DNA from: UBA1723 sp045641625
GTDB lineage: Bacteria; Bacteroidota; Bacteroidia; Bacteroidales; Paludibacteraceae
Direction of reading: 5' to 3'
DNA length: 63,227 nt
Assembly (NCBI GenBank): GCA_045641625.1
Contig: JAZUHH010000044.1
Location: 1-63,227, forward strand
Position numbers and translations under genes: made by a program
Shown here: positions 7,488-15,457 of the stretch, piece by piece
Numbering within the stretch: the first letter of the stretch is position 1
How the letters are laid out: every line of letters starts with the position of its first letter
The notes under the pieces: model-generated
Seen by the model: only the letters and a program-made list of their open reading frames with translations
Told to the model about the DNA's origin: nothing
Databases searched by the model: none

Positions 7488-9353
7488 TTATCTCTTGTCA
7501 AAATTACCTTCGTAGAAGTTTATGAAGGCATGTGTCACGAGCCTGTTTCCTCCTGGTGTAGGGTAGTCTCCGGAGAAGTACCAGTCACCCGAATGATTAG
7601 GGCACGCAACGTGAAGATTGTCCAATGACTGATAGATGATCTCTACAGGAGTTGTGACATCAGAAGGGGTAAGCATTAGAGCGATCTCCTTGGAAATCTC
7701 TTCGTCAGAGAATGGAGCGTAAATCTCCTTCACGTAGTTGATGTACTCCTCTTTTGGCTTGCCGACCTGTGCTTTTGATTTCTTGTACACGTCATCAATA
7801 ACAGACTGCTTTCCGTTCTTTTTAAGTAGAGAGATGGCTGCCTTGAATGCGATGAACTCTCCCATTCTTGACATGTCTATTCCATAGCAGTCAGGGTAGC
7901 GGACCTGAGGTGAAGATGAAACGATTATTATCTTCTTTGGCTCAAGTCTGTTTAGTATCTTGATGATGCTCTGCTTCAAAGTTGTTCCTCTTACGATAGA
8001 GTCATCAATCACTATCAAGTTGTCTGTCTTGGGATGTATAGAGCCGTAAGTGATGTCATAAACGTGCGCAGCCATGTCGTTGCGGTTCTTGTCCTGGGCG
8101 ATGAATGTACGCATCTTGATATCCTTAATGGCGATCTTTTCCTGGCGAGGGCGTGCTGAAAGAATCTTGTTTAGCTCATCGTCAGTAAACTTGTTTCCGG
8201 AAAGTATAGCCTTCTTCTTTCCCTCGATCATAACCTGCTCGATTCCGTGCATCATTCCGTAGAATGCAACCTCGGCTGTGTTAGGGATGAATGAGAATAC
8301 TGAGTTGTATAGGTCTCCGTCAACAGATCTGATGATTTGGTCTGTAAGAAGCTCTCCAAGTTTCTTTCTTTCGTTGTATATATCTTTGTCACTGCCTCGA
8401 GAAAAGTATATGCGTTCGAAAGAGCATTTCTTGATCTCTCCTGCAGGTCTGATTCTTTCAAGATGGTACTCTGCATTCTTCTTGATGATAAGAGCTTGTC
8501 CTGGCTCAAGTTCCTGAATGTCTTCTAGTTTGACATTCATGACTGTCTGGATGACAGGGCGCTCGCTTGCAGCAACGATAATCTCGTCGTCGCAGTAGTA
8601 GAAGGCAGGGCGTATGCCGTTCGGATCGCGGAAGACAAAGGAATCTCCGTGACCCACCATACCGCAGATACAGTAGCCTCCGTCAAATCCGTTCTCGCTT
8701 CTGCGAATAACTTCCCCAAGGTCTATGTTGTCCTCGATAAGTTTTGATATTTCTTCGTATGATTTCCCCTCGGCATCGTATTTGTTGAACTTGCGCTGGA
8801 CCTCCATGTCTAGCTGATGTCCGATTGTTTCAAGCATTAGAATTGTGTCGCCCATGTCTCGCGGATGCTGGCCGATTCGAGTAAGGTTGGCGAACACTTC
8901 GTCAACATTTGTCAGGTTAAAGTTTCCTGCCAAAACAAGTGTGCGGTCTTTCCAGTTGCTACGTCTAAGGAATGGATGGACGTATGATATGCCATGCTTT
9001 CCAGTAGTGCTGTATCTGAGGTGGCCAAGATACATCTCTCCGGCAAAAGGAAGAGTGTTCTGTGCAAATTCAGGGTCATTCCACTGTGCGTCGGTCAAGT
9101 CCTTGTAGTTGCTGTAAACGTCCTCAAAGATCTTGTCGATGGCACTGCTGCCCTCGGCTCTTTCTCTGAATATGTATTCACTTCCGGGATTTGAATGTAG
9201 TTTGACACAAGCCAAACCTGCGCCTTCCTGACCTCTGTTGTGTTGTTTCTCCATCAAGAGATACAACTTCTCTAATCCGTACTTCCAAGTACCATACTTA
9301 TCAAAGTAGTACTTCAAAGGCTTTCTAAGTCGGACATAAGCAATTCCGCACAT
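7488..9353 (-). CDS. purF: Amidophosphoribosyltransferase, long Bacteroidetes form
   Basis: 621 residues. It catalyses the first step of purine synthesis: PRPP plus glutamine to 5-phosphoribosylamine. The start was set at the ATG (9351-9353) giving MCGIAYV, because the N-terminal Cys after Met removal is the glutaminase nucleophile; an upstream in-frame ATG would add 22 residues and bury that Cys. The class II glutamine amidotransferase domain covers about residues 1-290 (HNRGQEGAGLA, GHLRYSTTG, DPNGIRPAF). The phosphoribosyltransferase domain follows, with the PRPP loop VIDDSIVRGTT at about 470-480. It is about 130 residues longer than classical PurF; this long form occurs in Bacteroidales. 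A classical short copy may exist elsewhere. Monocistronic, with a clear promoter and terminator. Confidence 0.88.
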   Translation of the reverse strand: MCGIAYVRLRKPLKYYFDKYGTWKYGLEKLYLLMEKQHNRGQEGAGLACVKLHSNPGSEYIFRERAEGSSAIDKIFEDVYSNYKDLTDAQWNDPEFAQNTLPFAGEMYLGHLRYSTTGKHGISYVHPFLRRSNWKDRTLVLAGNFNLTNVDEVFANLTRIGQHPRDMGDTILMLETIGHQLDMEVQRKFNKYDAEGKSYEEISKLIEDNIDLGEVIRRSENGFDGGYCICGMVGHGDSFVFRDPNGIRPAFYYCDDEIIVAASERPVIQTVMNVKLEDIQELEPGQALIIKKNAEYHLERIRPAGEIKKCSFERIYFSRGSDKDIYNERKKLGELLTDQIIRSVDGDLYNSVFSFIPNTAEVAFYGMMHGIEQVMIEGKKKAILSGNKFTDDELNKILSARPRQEKIAIKDIKMRTFIAQDKNRNDMAAHVYDITYGSIHPKTDNLIVIDDSIVRGTTLKQSIIKILNRLEPKKIIIVSSSPQVRYPDCYGIDMSRMGEFIAFKAAISLLKKNGKQSVIDDVYKKSKAQVGKPKEEYINYVKEIYAPFSDEEISKEIALMLTPSDVTTPVEIIYQSLDNLHVACPNHSGDWYFSGDYPTPGGNRLVTHAFINFYEGNFDKR

Positions 9354-9385
9354 ACAATCTTGTTTTAATGTGATTAAATATGATG

Positions 9386-9416
9386 CAAAATTAGTTATAT
9401 TTTTGTACAAAGCAAA
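9386..9416 (-). promoter_or_regulatory. purF promoter
   Basis: Minus-strand -33 TTTG (9413-9416) and -7 TAATTTTG (9386-9393) separated by 19 bp, an excellent match to the Bacteroidetes promoter. It lies about 32 bp upstream of the MCGIA start and overlaps the coding part of the rejected 5' extension, supporting the shorter start. Confidence 0.8.
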
Positions 9417-9634
9417 CAAATTTGCTTAAGATACATAATAAAGTTAGGTAAATAAGTTATGGTTTGTTTTTTCTAAGGATTTTGAAAACGGTTTTTGCAG
9501 TTCATTTCTCTAATTAAAGTTTATAGAGAATTGTAAAAAATCTGTCTCCAATTATTTATAAAAGAAGAGTTCTTGTTGCCTGACTTGTTGAAGTCGATTG
9601 GGGTTATATCCTTCTAAAAATCAGTGTGGAGATC

Positions 9635-9955
9635 CTACTCCTCATAATCTTTCAATCTATTCGGATTCTTTGGAAACCAGCCTTTCCTGACTCTTTCTCT
9701 TTGCTCGAATACTTCAAGAATAGACCAAAATGAAGAGAATCCGGTAACACCCAAAAGAGCTGAGTACAGAACCTCGTCAACATAAATACTGGCAGCAATG
9801 AACAGGATTCCTGCAACAAGGAAAACCCACCAGCACTTTACTCCGAAATAATACTCGCTTTTGATGACAATTGGATGAAAAAGACCAATGATTAGGAAAG
9901 TGCAAAGGCCTATGACTAAGCCTAAAAGATTATTGTTAGAAAGATATTCGATCAT
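9635..9955 (-). CDS. DUF4491 family membrane protein
   Basis: 106 residues with three probable membrane segments (about 10-30, 42-60 and 65-85) and a conserved charged tail (FEQRERVRKGWFPKNPNR). Both the GLCTFLIIGLFHPIVIKSEYYFG opening (quoted in part) and the KGWFPKNP ending match DUF4491, a small inner-membrane family of Bacteroidetes of unknown function. It lies downstream of gpmI but beyond a strong hairpin, so it is probably transcribed separately. No function can be assigned. Confidence 0.8.
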   Translation of the reverse strand: MIEYLSNNNLLGLVIGLCTFLIIGLFHPIVIKSEYYFGVKCWWVFLVAGILFIAASIYVDEVLYSALLGVTGFSSFWSILEVFEQRERVRKGWFPKNPNRLKDYEE

Positions 9956-9969
9956 GGATATATAAATAT

Positions 9970-9996
9970 AAGGGCGATAATCAAATTACCGCCCTT
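9970..9996 (-). terminator. Terminator of the gpmI operon
   Basis: 12-bp stem AAGGGCGGTAAT / ATTATCGCCCTT (one G-U pair) with a 3-nt loop, 14 bp past the gpmI stop. The downstream minus-strand tract is A/T-rich but not a pure T run. Confidence 0.75.
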
Positions 9997-10010
9997 AAAT
10001 ATTGGATTGA

Positions 10011-11534
10011 TTACTTTGAAATCAAGTTCTTACCTGTCATTTCAGATGGCTGAGCAAGTCCCATCAAACCAAGGATAGATGGAGCAACGTCAGCAAGAAC
10101 GCCATTCTCAAGCTTAGCACCCTTAGCGTCATTTGCAACATATACAAATGGTACAGGGTTAAGTGAGTGAGCTGTGTTTGGTGTTCCGTCAGCGTTGATA
10201 GCGTTGTCGCAGTTACCGTGGTCAGCGATGATGATTGTTGCGTAATCAGCGGCAAGAGTTGCGTCTGTAACCTCCTTGACAACCTGATCCATAGCCTTTA
10301 CAGCCTTCTCGATTGCCTCGTAGATACCTGTGTGACCAACCATATCACCATTAGCGAAGTTAACAACGATGAAGTCGAACTTCTGGCTCTTGATAGCGTC
10401 AACCAACTTGTCCTTAACCTCGAATGCGCTCATCTCTGGCTTTAGGTCGTATGTTGCAACTTTTGGAGAAGGAACAAGGATTCTCTCCTCGCCTGCAAAT
10501 GGCTCCTCCTGTCCTCCGTTAAGGAAGAATGTTACGTGAGCGAACTTCTCAGTTTCAGCAGTGTGAAGCTGCTTCAAGCCCTTAGAAGAAAGGTATTCAG
10601 CAAGTGTGTTTCGAACGTTCTCCTTAGGGAATAGGATGTGAACACCCTTGAAAGATGCGTCGTATGGAGTCATGCAGTAGAACTGGATACCAGGGATTGT
10701 CTTCATTCCCTGCTCAGGTACATCGTTTTGAGAAAGAACGATAGTAAGCTCCTTTGCACGGTCGTTACGGTAGTTGAAGAAGATTACAACATCACCCTCC
10801 TCGATCTTGCCATTGACAGTAGAGTTTACGATAGGCTTAACGAACTCGTCAGTTACGTCTGCATCGTAGCTTTCCTGCATTGCCTGAACCATGTTTGAAG
10901 CAGCCTTACCCTGACCGTTAACCAGTAGGTCGTAAGCCTCCTTTACACGCTCCCATCTCTTGTCACGGTCCATTGCATAGAAACGTCCGATGATAGATGC
11001 GATTGTAACACCTGTCTTGTCGCAGTGAGCAGAAAGTCTCTCGATGAAGCCCTTACCGCTTTTTGGATCTGTGTCACGGCCATCCATGAAACAGTGAACG
11101 AAAGTGTTTGACTGGATGCCATACTCCTTTGCGATCTCGCAAAGCTTCTCAAGGTGCTCGAAAGAAGAGTGGACACCACCAGTTGAAGTAAGACCCATCA
11201 AGTGAAGCTTCTTACCGTTATTCTTGGCGTAAGTGAAAGCAGAAACTACCTCTGGATTCTGCATGATAGAATTATCCTTGCAGGCACGGTTGATCTTAAC
11301 CAAATCCTGATAAACGATACGTCCAGCACCGATGTTCAAGTGACCTACCTCAGAGTTACCCATCTGTCCGTCAGGCAATCCAACGTTCTCGCCTGAAGCC
11401 TGAAGCTGTGAGTTTGGATAGTTTGCTACAAGTGCGTCCCAGTTTGGAGTAGCAGTAGATGTGATTGCATCTGCCTTGCTCTTGTTACCAATTCCCCAAC
11501 CATCGAGGATCATTAGTAATGCTTTCTTTCCCAT
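10011..11534 (-). CDS. gpmI: 2,3-bisphosphoglycerate-independent phosphoglycerate mutase
   Basis: 507-residue glycolytic enzyme interconverting 3- and 2-phosphoglycerate with two bound metal ions (Mn in most relatives). D11 in MILDGWG and the phosphorylated serine S61 in GQMGNSEVGH are the expected metal and catalytic residues. The second metal set is seen in NFANGDMVGHTG and IIADHGNCD, and the C-terminus AHSLNPVPFV is typical. Length matches the family (about 505-515). It is the last gene of a run hisIE-ftsE-DUF4834-gpmI without an internal terminator, 36 bp after the DUF4834 gene. Codons are strongly biased to those preferred in pgk, consistent with high expression. Confidence 0.97.
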   Translation of the reverse strand: MGKKALLMILDGWGIGNKSKADAITSTATPNWDALVANYPNSQLQASGENVGLPDGQMGNSEVGHLNIGAGRIVYQDLVKINRACKDNSIMQNPEVVSAFTYAKNNGKKLHLMGLTSTGGVHSSFEHLEKLCEIAKEYGIQSNTFVHCFMDGRDTDPKSGKGFIERLSAHCDKTGVTIASIIGRFYAMDRDKRWERVKEAYDLLVNGQGKAASNMVQAMQESYDADVTDEFVKPIVNSTVNGKIEEGDVVIFFNYRNDRAKELTIVLSQNDVPEQGMKTIPGIQFYCMTPYDASFKGVHILFPKENVRNTLAEYLSSKGLKQLHTAETEKFAHVTFFLNGGQEEPFAGEERILVPSPKVATYDLKPEMSAFEVKDKLVDAIKSQKFDFIVVNFANGDMVGHTGIYEAIEKAVKAMDQVVKEVTDATLAADYATIIIADHGNCDNAINADGTPNTAHSLNPVPFVYVANDAKGAKLENGVLADVAPSILGLMGLAQPSEMTGKNLISK

Positions 11535-11570
11535 TTTTATTCTTTATTATTATTGTTTATTTATTCTTGA

Positions 11571-11831
11571 TTATTCCACTATTTCGGCATCCTTGATTTC
11601 TGCGGACTGCTTCAGCTTGTCCAGTCTGCGGCGACCTTCTGCGCTTCTCACAATCTGAGATCCTGCCATGAACTCGTTGTCGGGTTCTGTATGTCTGTTG
11701 GATTCGTTGGCATTGCTGAATCCGCTCGAAGAGAATGCGTTCTTCACCTTGAAGACGAATTTCAGAATTGATCCAACTACAAACAGTATAAGGACAATTC
11801 CTAAGATAAGAAAAAAGCCTATGATATGCAT
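11571..11831 (-). CDS. Small membrane protein, DUF4834-like
   Basis: 86 residues: one hydrophobic segment at the N-terminus (about residues 4-27, IIGFFLILGIVLILFVVGSI), then a charged cytoplasmic tail rich in Ser, Arg and Glu ending RRLDKLKQSAEIKDAEIVE. Length, layout and place beside ftsE fit the Bacteroidetes DUF4834 family, recognised from pattern only. Located 27 bp after ftsE and 36 bp before gpmI, so probably co-transcribed. Function unknown; a membrane partner of FtsE would be one possibility. Confidence 0.65.
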   Translation of the reverse strand: MHIIGFFLILGIVLILFVVGSILKFVFKVKNAFSSSGFSNANESNRHTEPDNEFMAGSQIVRSAEGRRRLDKLKQSAEIKDAEIVE

Positions 11832-11858
11832 GTCCTATTGTGTTTAGTGAATGTATTG

Positions 11859-12563
11859 TTAGTCGTTATAGTTTGTTTCGAAGGATGCTACCTCTTCGAC
11901 TTGCATTGACTCGAACTTCATGATTCTGCCTTCAAACATCTTTGGCCATCTCATGTTGTGGGTTGCGATGACTACGGCAGTTCCTTCCTGAGAGATCTGA
12001 TGAAGCAAAGACATGATCTCTTTGCCGGTCTCTGGGTCAAGGTTGCCGGTAGGCTCGTCTGCGAGAATCAGCTTTGGTCTGTTAAGCAAAGCTCTTGCTA
12101 TGACAATTCTTTGCTGTTCTCCTCCGGAAAGTTCATGAGGCATTTTGTATCCCTTGTTGCCCATCCCCACGTACTTTAGGACCTCTTCTATTCTCTTCTT
12201 TCTGTCGCTTGCCGACTTGTTGTCCGTTGCGCGAAGAACAAAGTCAAGGTTTGCTTCGACATTTCTGTCTGTTAACAGCTTGAAGTCCTGGAAGATGATT
12301 CCAAGCTGGCGTCTTAGGTAAGGCAGCTCCTTGTCCTTCATCTTCAAGAGGTTGTAACCCATGACAGTAGCGTCTCCGGCCACGATCTCGCATTCTCCAT
12401 AGACTGACTTCAGGAACGTACTCTTTCCACTGCCAACTTTTCCGACAAGGTATATGAGTTCGCCCGAATAGATGTCCAGGTTGACATTCTTTATTACTGT
12501 CAACTCCATCTGATTCACAGCGACTCTGTTGTAGTTTATGAGAAGTTCTTTTCCTTCAGCCAT
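11859..12563 (-). CDS. ftsE: Cell-division ABC ATPase FtsE
   Basis: 234-residue ABC ATP-binding subunit. Walker A GKVGSGKST is at about residues 41-49, the Q-loop is FQDFKLL, the signature is LSGGEQQR, Walker B is LILADEPTGNLDP, and the switch His is in IATHNMRW. Length and the YLRRQLGIIFQDFKLL block match FtsE rather than LolD. FtsE works with the membrane protein FtsX to control peptidoglycan hydrolysis at the division site. No ftsX is adjacent; the upstream neighbour is hisIE (9 bp gap) and downstream is a small DUF4834-like membrane protein. Whether FtsX is encoded elsewhere cannot be seen. Confidence 0.85.
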   Translation of the reverse strand: MAEGKELLINYNRVAVNQMELTVIKNVNLDIYSGELIYLVGKVGSGKSTFLKSVYGECEIVAGDATVMGYNLLKMKDKELPYLRRQLGIIFQDFKLLTDRNVEANLDFVLRATDNKSASDRKKRIEEVLKYVGMGNKGYKMPHELSGGEQQRIVIARALLNRPKLILADEPTGNLDPETGKEIMSLLHQISQEGTAVVIATHNMRWPKMFEGRIMKFESMQVEEVASFETNYND

Positions 12564-12572
12564 GTTTATGAT

Positions 12573-13145
12573 TTATCCTTTAATGTTCAACTCTTCTACG
12601 CTGATTCCCTTCTCCTCAAGCAATGCAACAAGATGATAGATTAGGGTAGAGCTCTGCTCGATCAACTCTTCTCTTGAACCGCCTGCTGCCTTGATGACAG
12701 TTACGACAGCCTCCTCTCCAAGAGTCTGAGCGACTCTGTTCAATCCCTCGGCATGCATCTTGCCTGCGTAAGTCTCAGGGTTCTTGAAGTCCTCGGCAAT
12801 CTGACTCTGCACTTTCTTTAAGGCGGCCAATGAAGGCTTGTTCTCCTCTGCCCAGCAAGTGTCAGTTCCTGTGTGGCACACAGGTCCTACAGGATGTACC
12901 TTTATTAGAAGAGTGTCTTTGTCGCAGTCGTTTTTGATAGAAACAAGATTTAGAAAATGACCGCTGGTCTCACCTTTTGTCCATAAAGTCTGGCGAGTGC
13001 GAGAATAGAACGTAACCTTGCCGGTCTCGACAGTCTTCTTGTAAGCCTCCTCGTTCATGAATCCGAGCATAAGCACCTGAAGAGTGTCTGCGTCCTGAAT
13101 GATTGCGGGTACTAAACCTCCAAGTTTGTTGAAATCTATTTCCAT
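12573..13145 (-). CDS. hisIE: Bifunctional phosphoribosyl-AMP cyclohydrolase / phosphoribosyl-ATP pyrophosphatase
   Basis: 190-residue fusion enzyme for the second and third steps of histidine synthesis. The HisI domain covers about residues 1-105, with the metal site in NDCDKDTLL and the catalytic stretch HPVGPVCHTGTDTCW. The HisE domain covers about 108-190, with an all-alpha MazG-like pattern (EEAVVTVIKAA, ELIEQSSTLIYHLVALL). The order HisI-HisE and length match the usual fusion. It is first in the run with ftsE. No other his genes are within view, so it is detached from a histidine operon or at its end. Confidence 0.95.
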   Translation of the reverse strand: MEIDFNKLGGLVPAIIQDADTLQVLMLGFMNEEAYKKTVETGKVTFYSRTRQTLWTKGETSGHFLNLVSIKNDCDKDTLLIKVHPVGPVCHTGTDTCWAEENKPSLAALKKVQSQIAEDFKNPETYAGKMHAEGLNRVAQTLGEEAVVTVIKAAGGSREELIEQSSTLIYHLVALLEEKGISVEELNIKG

Positions 13146-13174
13146 CTTGTTTTAGTTCTATAGTAATTATGATG

Positions 13175-13182
13175 CAAAGATA
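13175..13182 (-). promoter_or_regulatory. -7 element of the hisIE operon
   Basis: TATCTTTG followed by CATC on the minus strand, 30 bp upstream of the hisIE ATG. Confidence 0.65.
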
Positions 13183-13495
13183 ATGAAATTTTTGAAATAG
13201 TCCATAATATTCTATTTATATAGTATAGTTTACATGAAATTTAGTTAGTTGTTGCGTCTCTCTTGGTGCCTTGGCCGGGTTTGAGAAGTGTGCTAAAAGG
13301 ATAAAGTTCGGGGGAAAAAGTAAAAAATAATCTTGTTTTGAGTCATTTTATCTGGGTTCTGAAATCCTTTGTTGTTTCTGATATTTCCGATGAAACCGCT
13401 TATTTTGATATTGTTGTTAGGTATTTTGGTAAAAATGTTAATTAATAAAAATCGAGTAATAATGAAATATTAAATCTTTGGACAAAAATTATGAA

Positions 13496-13524
13496 TTGAG
13501 ATTTGTTCCCTTGCCATAATTTTG
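13496..13524 (+). promoter_or_regulatory. GH5 gene promoter
   Basis: TTG (13496-13498) and TAATTTTG (13517-13524) with 18 bp between. This predicts a leader of roughly 60 nt before the ATG at 13593. A second weaker candidate is TAAATCTTTG at 13471-13480. Confidence 0.55.
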
Positions 13525-13592
13525 CCAACGCTGACAAGCAGAACAGACATATTCTGCTAATGATTACTGAAACAAACTTAATATTTTTACAT

Positions 13593-14996
13593 ATGAAGCA
13601 TTTATACAATTTTTCTTCAAAAGTCTTGCTTGCGATCGTAATGTTGTGGGCTGGAATTTTGACAGCGAACGCTCAGGAGGGGAAATCCTCTAAGGTTGTT
13701 ACTGGTCTTACTGCGAATGAGATTACAGCAAACCTTATGCCAGGTTGGAATCTAGGTAACACTTTCGATGCCAACAGCAAGAGCGGTTTGGCTGCCGAGA
13801 CAAGTTGGGGCGCGCCTCTTACTACTAGAGAGATGATTCACGCTGTAAAGGCTGCAGGTTTTCGTTCTATCCGTATCCCTGTAAGCTGGGCTACTCACGT
13901 AGATTTTACAGACGAGTTGGATAACGAGATTGAGGTAGAGTGGATTGCTCGCGTCAAGGAAGTTGTAGAATGGGCTATTGACGAGGATCTTTATGTCATC
14001 ATAAACATCCACCACGATAACAACAAGCAGTTCTATTATCCAACAGAGTTGTATAAGGACCAGTCTCTTACATATGTTAAGGAGGTTTGGATGCAGGTGG
14101 CTGACGCTTTCGCTGAGTTCGACCAGAGATTGATCTTTGAGGCATTGAATGAGCCTCGTTTGGTAGGAACAAATAAGGAGTGGTGGTTCGATCCAGTAAA
14201 TCCAGGTGTTGTTTGTTTGGATGCCATCAATATCATTAACGAGTCAAACCAGATTTGTGTTGACGAGACTCGTTCAAACGGTAAGGGTCATAATAATGAG
14301 CGTATGGTGATGTGCCCTGGTTATGCAGCCGCAGTAGTGGGATGCTTGACAAACTACTACAAGCTTCCAGATGATCCTATGGTAGCTGTCTCTGTTCATG
14401 CTTATGTGCCTAATGCACTATGTCTTGCAGGAATTCAGAAGACTTTTTCTGAGGAGGATGATGCCGACATCAGAGATAATGTGATGATTCCAATCTACGA
14501 GAAGTTCGGAGCAAATGGAATTCCGGTCGTTATTGGTGAGGCTTCCTGCTCGAACAAGTTGAACCTTGAGGCTCGTGTTCAGTGGGTACAGAGCTATTAC
14601 GGATATGCACAGAAATATGGTATGCCAGTCATCCTTTGGGATAACCACGAGGTAGGTAAAGTTGCAGGTGGTGAAAATCATGGTTTCTTGAACAGAAATG
14701 ATTTGACTTGGACATGGCCCGAGTTTATTGACGCTATTATGGAAATCACAGGTACTGGAATCGAAAATGTTGTAGCCGATAACGTGAAGATGTTCTATGT
14801 CGGTAACGAGTTGACGTTGATGTCCGAAACTGAGATCAGCAGATGCCAAATTTACAACATTTCCGGTGCAGTATTGAAAGATTTCGAGGTTAATTCAAAT
14901 TACTATTCTGTGAATTTGAATTTGGCTGACGGAGCTTACTTGGTAACAATTGAAACTATGAACGGAGTATCTGCAAAGAAACTCTTGGTATATTGA
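13593..14996 (+). CDS. Secreted GH5 endo-glycanase (T9SS cargo)
   Basis: 467 residues from the ATG at 13593, chosen because it opens a proper signal peptide (MKHLYNFSSKVLLAIVMLW ... ANAQ); upstream in-frame ATGs would only add non-signal sequence and lie over the promoter. The GH5 TIM barrel spans about residues 38-385: GWNLGNTFDA, NIHHD, acid/base E187 in FEALNEP, nucleophile E316 in VIGEAS, and the aromatic LWDN. The C-terminal 75 residues (YNISGAVLKDF ... DGAYLVTIET) form a T9SS-type sorting domain. The family cleaves beta-1,4-glucan, xyloglucan or mannan; the GWNLGNT motif suits a glucanase-like subfamily, but substrate is not proven. It lies upstream of a transmembrane AraC-type regulator on the same strand, separated by a terminator. 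Confidence 0.9.
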   Translation: MKHLYNFSSKVLLAIVMLWAGILTANAQEGKSSKVVTGLTANEITANLMPGWNLGNTFDANSKSGLAAETSWGAPLTTREMIHAVKAAGFRSIRIPVSWATHVDFTDELDNEIEVEWIARVKEVVEWAIDEDLYVIINIHHDNNKQFYYPTELYKDQSLTYVKEVWMQVADAFAEFDQRLIFEALNEPRLVGTNKEWWFDPVNPGVVCLDAINIINESNQICVDETRSNGKGHNNERMVMCPGYAAAVVGCLTNYYKLPDDPMVAVSVHAYVPNALCLAGIQKTFSEEDDADIRDNVMIPIYEKFGANGIPVVIGEASCSNKLNLEARVQWVQSYYGYAQKYGMPVILWDNHEVGKVAGGENHGFLNRNDLTWTWPEFIDAIMEITGTGIENVVADNVKMFYVGNELTLMSETEISRCQIYNISGAVLKDFEVNSNYYSVNLNLADGAYLVTIETMNGVSAKKLLVY

Positions 14997-15118
14997 TAAA
15001 CACATTTGACAAACTAAAAATATAGACCCGAAATAGAACTATAATTATTGGAAAGATAAAGTGTTATATATGGTATTGGATTAAGTATTGTTTGTTAGAA
15101 TCCGTTTTTTCTAATAAA

Positions 15119-15170
15119 ATGAAGGGGGTGTGCATATTGTTATGTATGCCTCCTTAATTTTTTTTGTTTC
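15119..15170 (+). terminator. Intrinsic terminator of the GH5 gene
   Basis: Stem of about 14-15 bp (AAGGGGGTGTGCATA with TATGTATGCCTCCTT, several G-U pairs), 4-nt loop, then AATTTTTTTTG. Confidence 0.85.
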
Positions 15171-15418
15171 ATTTTTCTTCTGATAATAGGGCTATTTTGT
15201 CTGTGCATCCTTTTGCCGGTTCCTTATCCGGCAAGTTTGGAGAGGACTTCACGTTTTGTTTTTCGTTCCTCGGTTTGTCTGGACTGCATTTTTATTTTGA
15301 GAAATCCTTGTTTGTGAGGGCCATTGCCCTTTTGTAATTTGAAAACGCATGCTATGTTGCCATTTTTTTAAATTTTCAAGAAATATATCCCATGATGAAC
15401 AATTTCACAATATTTTAT

Positions 15419-15426
15419 TATCTTTG
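15419..15426 (+). promoter_or_regulatory. -7 element of the AraC-type regulator
   Basis: TATCTTTG followed by CATC, 31 bp before the ATG at 15458. Confidence 0.6.
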
Positions 15427-15457
15427 CATCATCATTCAGTATTGTCAGTTATTATAA

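Larger units (their letters stand above)
13146..13592. other. Divergent intergenic region hisIE / GH5
   Basis: 447 bp without a supported gene. It holds the hisIE promoter on the minus strand (13175-13182) and the GH5 promoter on the plus strand (about 13496-13524). The middle (13200-13470) is A/T-rich with no convincing ORF or hairpin. Confidence 0.7.
14997..15457. other. Intergenic region GH5 / AraC regulator
   Basis: 461 bp without a supported gene. It holds the GH5 terminator (about 15122-15170), a perfect 7-bp GC-rich inverted repeat TTGCCGG / CCGGCAA (15213-15234, loop 8), not followed by Ts, and the promoter of the regulator gene (15419-15426). Nothing else is visible. Confidence 0.65.

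Noticed and set aside
9354..9419. Upstream in-frame extension of PurF by 22 residues
   Set aside because: It would bury the catalytic N-terminal Cys and overlaps the purF promoter.
13503..13592. Upstream in-frame extension of the GH5 protein by 30 residues
   Set aside because: It covers the promoter -7 element and precedes the real signal peptide.
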